From: Pseudomonadota bacterium
Lineage (GTDB): Bacteria; Pseudomonadota; Gammaproteobacteria; Burkholderiales; Burkholderiaceae_C
DNA: 7,939 nt
Assembly: GCA_023422975.1 (NCBI GenBank)
Contig: JAFAGF010000045.1
Span: 1-7,939, forward strand
Direction: 5' to 3'
The position numbers were made by a program, and so were the translations under genes. Under the pieces are notes generated by a model that was not told the origin of the DNA, did no database searches, and saw only the letters and a list, made by a program, of their open reading frames with translations. Shown here one piece after another: positions 5,466 through 7,939 of the stretch; position 1 is the stretch's first letter; each line of letters opens with the position of its first letter.

Positions 5466-7939
5466 ATGACTGACCGCCTGCCATTGTCTTCTTCGTCCCA
5501 CGCTGCTGCAAAGGCCACTACCAGCACTGAAAGCGTTGCTGCGCCAGTGCCCCCGGCTCCGGTGCTGGAGCGCCGATCGTCCACGCGCCTGCCGCGCGAG
5601 GGGGATGCCAGCTTGCAGGCGCTCGCTGCCGTGTTGCCGGGATTGCGCTGGCTCATCGGTCTGCTGATTGCCAGTGTCATCATCGCGGCGCTGTACTTTG
5701 GCCGAGACATTCTGATTCCACTGGCCCTGGCCGTGCTGCTGGGTTTTTTGCTCGATCCTGCGGTGACCCGCTTGAAGCGCTGGGGGCTGTCGCGCATGGT
5801 GGCGACCTTGCTGGTGGTGGTGCTGGCCTTGGGCGCGTTGACGGGCATGGGCTTTTACCTGGGCAAGCAGGTGCAGAGCCTGAGCGCAGATTTGCCCACG
5901 TACCAGAACACCATCAAGCAAAAGCTGCGGAACCTGCGGGCGCTGAGCAGCGGGCCGAGTGTGTGGGATGGTGCTATCAAAACCTATAGCACGGTAGAGT
6001 CTGAAATTGCCAAGGCCGCGGCGGCAGAAAAACGTCAACCCCGCGTGCAGCAAGTGGAAGTGGTGCGCGATGAGCCCAAGCCGCTGGAGCGGGTGGTGCA
6101 GTGGCTGGACAAGGTCAGTGAGCCTGTGGCCATGATTGGCATTGTGCTGCTGTTCGTGATTTTGATTTTGCTGGACCGCGATGGCTTGCGCGATCGCCTG
6201 CTGCGCTTGATGGGCGGCAATTTGCATGTGGCCACCGATGCGCTGGATGAGGCTTCAGACCGCATTGGTAAATACCTGCGCATGCAGTTTGTTGTGAATG
6301 TCACTTATGGCATTCCGATGGCGGCAGGGCTGTGGTTGATCGGGGTGCCCGGGGCTTTTCTGTGGGGTGTTCTGGCAACGATCATGCGCTTTGTGCCCTA
6401 TGTGGGGCCGATGATTTCTGCCGTGTTTCCGCTGGCCTTGGCATTTGCAGTGGCTCCGGGCTGGGACATGCTGCTGTGGACGCTGGGCTTGATCTTGCTG
6501 CTGGAGTTGATCAGCAACAACGTCATCGAGCCGTGGCTGTATGGCTCCAGCACCGGTTTGTCGACGCTGGCCATCATCATGGCGGCCACGTTCTGGACGG
6601 CTTTGTGGGGGCCGATCGGCTTGATTTTGTCCACCCCATTGACCGTGTGCTGCCTGGTGCTGGGGCGCTATCTGCCGGGGCTGCAGTTCATGGAGGTGCT
6701 GCTGGGCAGCGAGCCGGTACTCAATCCGCCACAGCGGCTGTACCAGCGCTTGCTGGCCGACGATGTGAACGGTGCCATTGATCTGGCGCATGCCGATATT
6801 GCCCAGCGGTTGCCCGCCAAGCCCAGTGCACGCGATCACGCGGAGGCCGTGGCTGGTTTCTATGCCGAAGTGGGCGTACCCAGTTTGCAGCTGGCCTATA
6901 AGCACCATACCGAAAATGCCACGGCAGAGCACCGGCGGCGCCTGTCCAACGGCTTGGAGGCGGTGCTGGAAGAGCTGGCGGAAGAATTTCCTGCAGCGCA
7001 GCCGTCCACGGCCATCGCCGCTGACCATGCACCCCGCGTACTGTGTGTGGGCGCACGCTGGGAGATGGATGCGCTGGCCGCCGACATGGTGGCGCACAGC
7101 CTGCAACTGCAGGGCGTGCCTGCCCGCAGTGCCAGCCATGCGTTGACGGCAGCCGTGGGGCCGGAGGAAATGGCGGACTGGGGGCAGGTGCAGTGGCTGG
7201 TGCTCTCGACATTTCATGCACAGCCGCAAGCCTTGGTGCGGCAAATTCTGCGCCGGGTGCGGCGCCGTTATCCGCAACTGCAGGTGGTGCTGGCACTATG
7301 GAATGGTGGCGCAGCAGTACTGGAAGAGGGGGCACTGGCCCGGCTGGGGGCGGATGCTGTGGCCACCAGCGTGCCAGAGCTTTTGCTGCGCATGGCGCAG
7401 CTGATGGCGCCCGACCAGGCCAAGCACGGTTATGTGGCCGCTGCCTTGCCCGAGGATGACGCTGCGCGCGTGCAGTTTCTGGAGCACAGCGGCGCACTTT
7501 TGCCTGTGCACACGCCCATGTACAAAGAGGCGGCACTGAAAGCGGCGAACGCTTTCAATGTGAAGTATGCGCAGGTGTCTTTGGTGGGGCATGACTGGGT
7601 GCATACCCCCGGCAGCTTGCTGGTGCGTGCCAGTGCGCCGGATGCGCAGCCCGGCCTGCCGCGCGATATCTCGATTTGCTCGTATGTGGTGCGCGATGGC
7701 ACGGACTTGGTGGTGGAGGACGTGGCACGCGATCCCCGTTTTTCGGACAACCCCGCCTTGGCAGATGCGGCGGTCAAGTTCTACGCCGGGGTGCCGCTGG
7801 TGACCAAGAAGGGCTACGTCTTAGGCACGCTGTGCATCATGCACGATGGCCCCCGGTCGATGGCCGACGATGAAATGCACGTGCTGCATGAGATGGCCGA
7901 AGACTTGATGGCTCGCCTGCGTGCCGAACATCTGGCGGC
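5466..7939 (+). CDS. AI-2E (PerM)-family permease fused to B12-binding-like and GAF domains, partial
   Basis: Open for 824 codons to the right edge. An in-frame TAA at 5400-5402 bounds the start. I chose ATG 5466; ATG 5436 in the same frame is the alternative, and neither has a strong ribosome binding site. Residues 1-58 are a cytoplasmic Ser/Ala/Pro-rich leader. Membrane segments lie near 63-80, 83-100, 113-133, 221-237 and, as a block, 273-405. The block carries the AI-2E/PerM signatures FVPYVGP (309-315), EPWLYGSSTGL (355-365) and LLGSEPVL (412-419). Residues 420-510 look helical. Residues 524-650 look like an alternating beta/alpha Rossmann-type unit (RVLCVGARWEMDAL, VQWLVLST, LGADAVATSVPELLLRM), resembling a B12-binding domain but with no DxHxxG motif. 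From about 685 a GAF domain reads DPRFSDNP (756-763), KFYAGVPL (771-778) and GTLCIMHDGPR (787-797). The family is named for autoinducer-2 export, though many members have other or unknown substrates. What follows the GAF domain is not visible. Confidence 0.88.
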   Translation, partial: MTDRLPLSSSSHAAAKATTSTESVAAPVPPAPVLERRSSTRLPREGDASLQALAAVLPGLRWLIGLLIASVIIAALYFGRDILIPLALAVLLGFLLDPAVTRLKRWGLSRMVATLLVVVLALGALTGMGFYLGKQVQSLSADLPTYQNTIKQKLRNLRALSSGPSVWDGAIKTYSTVESEIAKAAAAEKRQPRVQQVEVVRDEPKPLERVVQWLDKVSEPVAMIGIVLLFVILILLDRDGLRDRLLRLMGGNLHVATDALDEASDRIGKYLRMQFVVNVTYGIPMAAGLWLIGVPGAFLWGVLATIMRFVPYVGPMISAVFPLALAFAVAPGWDMLLWTLGLILLLELISNNVIEPWLYGSSTGLSTLAIIMAATFWTALWGPIGLILSTPLTVCCLVLGRYLPGLQFMEVLLGSEPVLNPPQRLYQRLLADDVNGAIDLAHADIAQRLPAKPSARDHAEAVAGFYAEVGVPSLQLAYKHHTENATAEHRRRLSNGLEAVLEELAEEFPAAQPSTAIAADHAPRVLCVGARWEMDALAADMVAHSLQLQGVPARSASHALTAAVGPEEMADWGQVQWLVLSTFHAQPQALVRQILRRVRRRYPQLQVVLALWNGGAAVLEEGALARLGADAVATSVPELLLRMAQLMAPDQAKHGYVAAALPEDDAARVQFLEHSGALLPVHTPMYKEAALKAANAFNVKYAQVSLVGHDWVHTPGSLLVRASAPDAQPGLPRDISICSYVVRDGTDLVVEDVARDPRFSDNPALADAAVKFYAGVPLVTKKGYVLGTLCIMHDGPRSMADDEMHVLHEMAEDLMARLRAEHLA
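5971..5992. repeat. Perfect inverted repeat inside the permease gene
   Basis: GTGCTAT (5971-5977) and ATAGCAC (5986-5992) are a perfect 7-bp pair with loop CAAAACCT. It also contains GCTATCAA, the core of the two extragenic elements. It encodes GAIKTYST, within the loop between the third and fourth predicted membrane segments, a place that tolerates insertions. Confidence 0.4.

Noticed and set aside
5118..7277. Two long minus-strand open frames (369 and 340 codons) opposite the permease gene
   Set aside because: Both are Gln/His/Arg-rich shadows. The plus strand encodes conserved AI-2E permease motifs in the same region.
6332..7459. Plus-strand open frames at 6332-6781, 6772-7146 and 7043-7459
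   Set aside because: They are in other frames inside the continuous permease-GAF gene and show no family motifs.

Overview
The window looks like a chromosomal piece of a betaproteobacterium, most likely family Comamonadaceae (Acidovorax/Comamonas-like). The basis is the moderately high G+C, the protein flavour of every gene, and short AGCGCT/GCTATCAA extragenic repeats of a kind I remember from that family. That placement is judgement from reading, not a search. There is no tRNA, rRNA, CRISPR array or insertion sequence.

Layout. Bases 1-480 (minus) hold the N-terminal 160 residues of an exported FimV/HubP-like protein that runs off the left edge. It starts with GTG. Bases 481-690 are non-coding and contain two small tandem hairpins. 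Bases 691-1740 (minus) encode a DUF72 (YecE-like) protein. Bases 1741-1908 form a divergent intergenic region with one short repeat element and several inverted repeats. Bases 1909-4302 (plus) encode the transcription accessory protein Tex, ending at a textbook intrinsic terminator (4321-4346). Bases 4347-4533 hold a coding-like 60-codon frame with an EF-hand-like segment. It is in frame with, and separated by one TGA from, the next gene. Bases 4534-5331 (plus) encode an HDOD-domain protein. Bases 5332-5465 hold a palindromic repeat element. From 5466 to the right edge (plus) runs a large open gene of at least 824 codons. It has an AI-2E/PerM-family permease at the N terminus, then a helical plus Rossmann-like (B12-binding-like) cytoplasmic segment, then a GAF domain.

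How the genes relate. Tex and DUF72 are divergent. The tex terminator isolates tex from the HDOD gene. The HDOD gene and the permease-GAF gene are on the same strand but 134 bp apart with a hairpin between, so they may or may not be co-transcribed. HDOD and GAF domains are both common in bacterial signalling, which suggests (inference only) a sensory or regulatory theme in the right half.

Most of the window is ordinary housekeeping and accessory sequence. The item most worth a second look is the permease fused to a GAF sensor domain. Second is the pair of inverted repeat elements, with a possible intragenic relative inside the permease gene.
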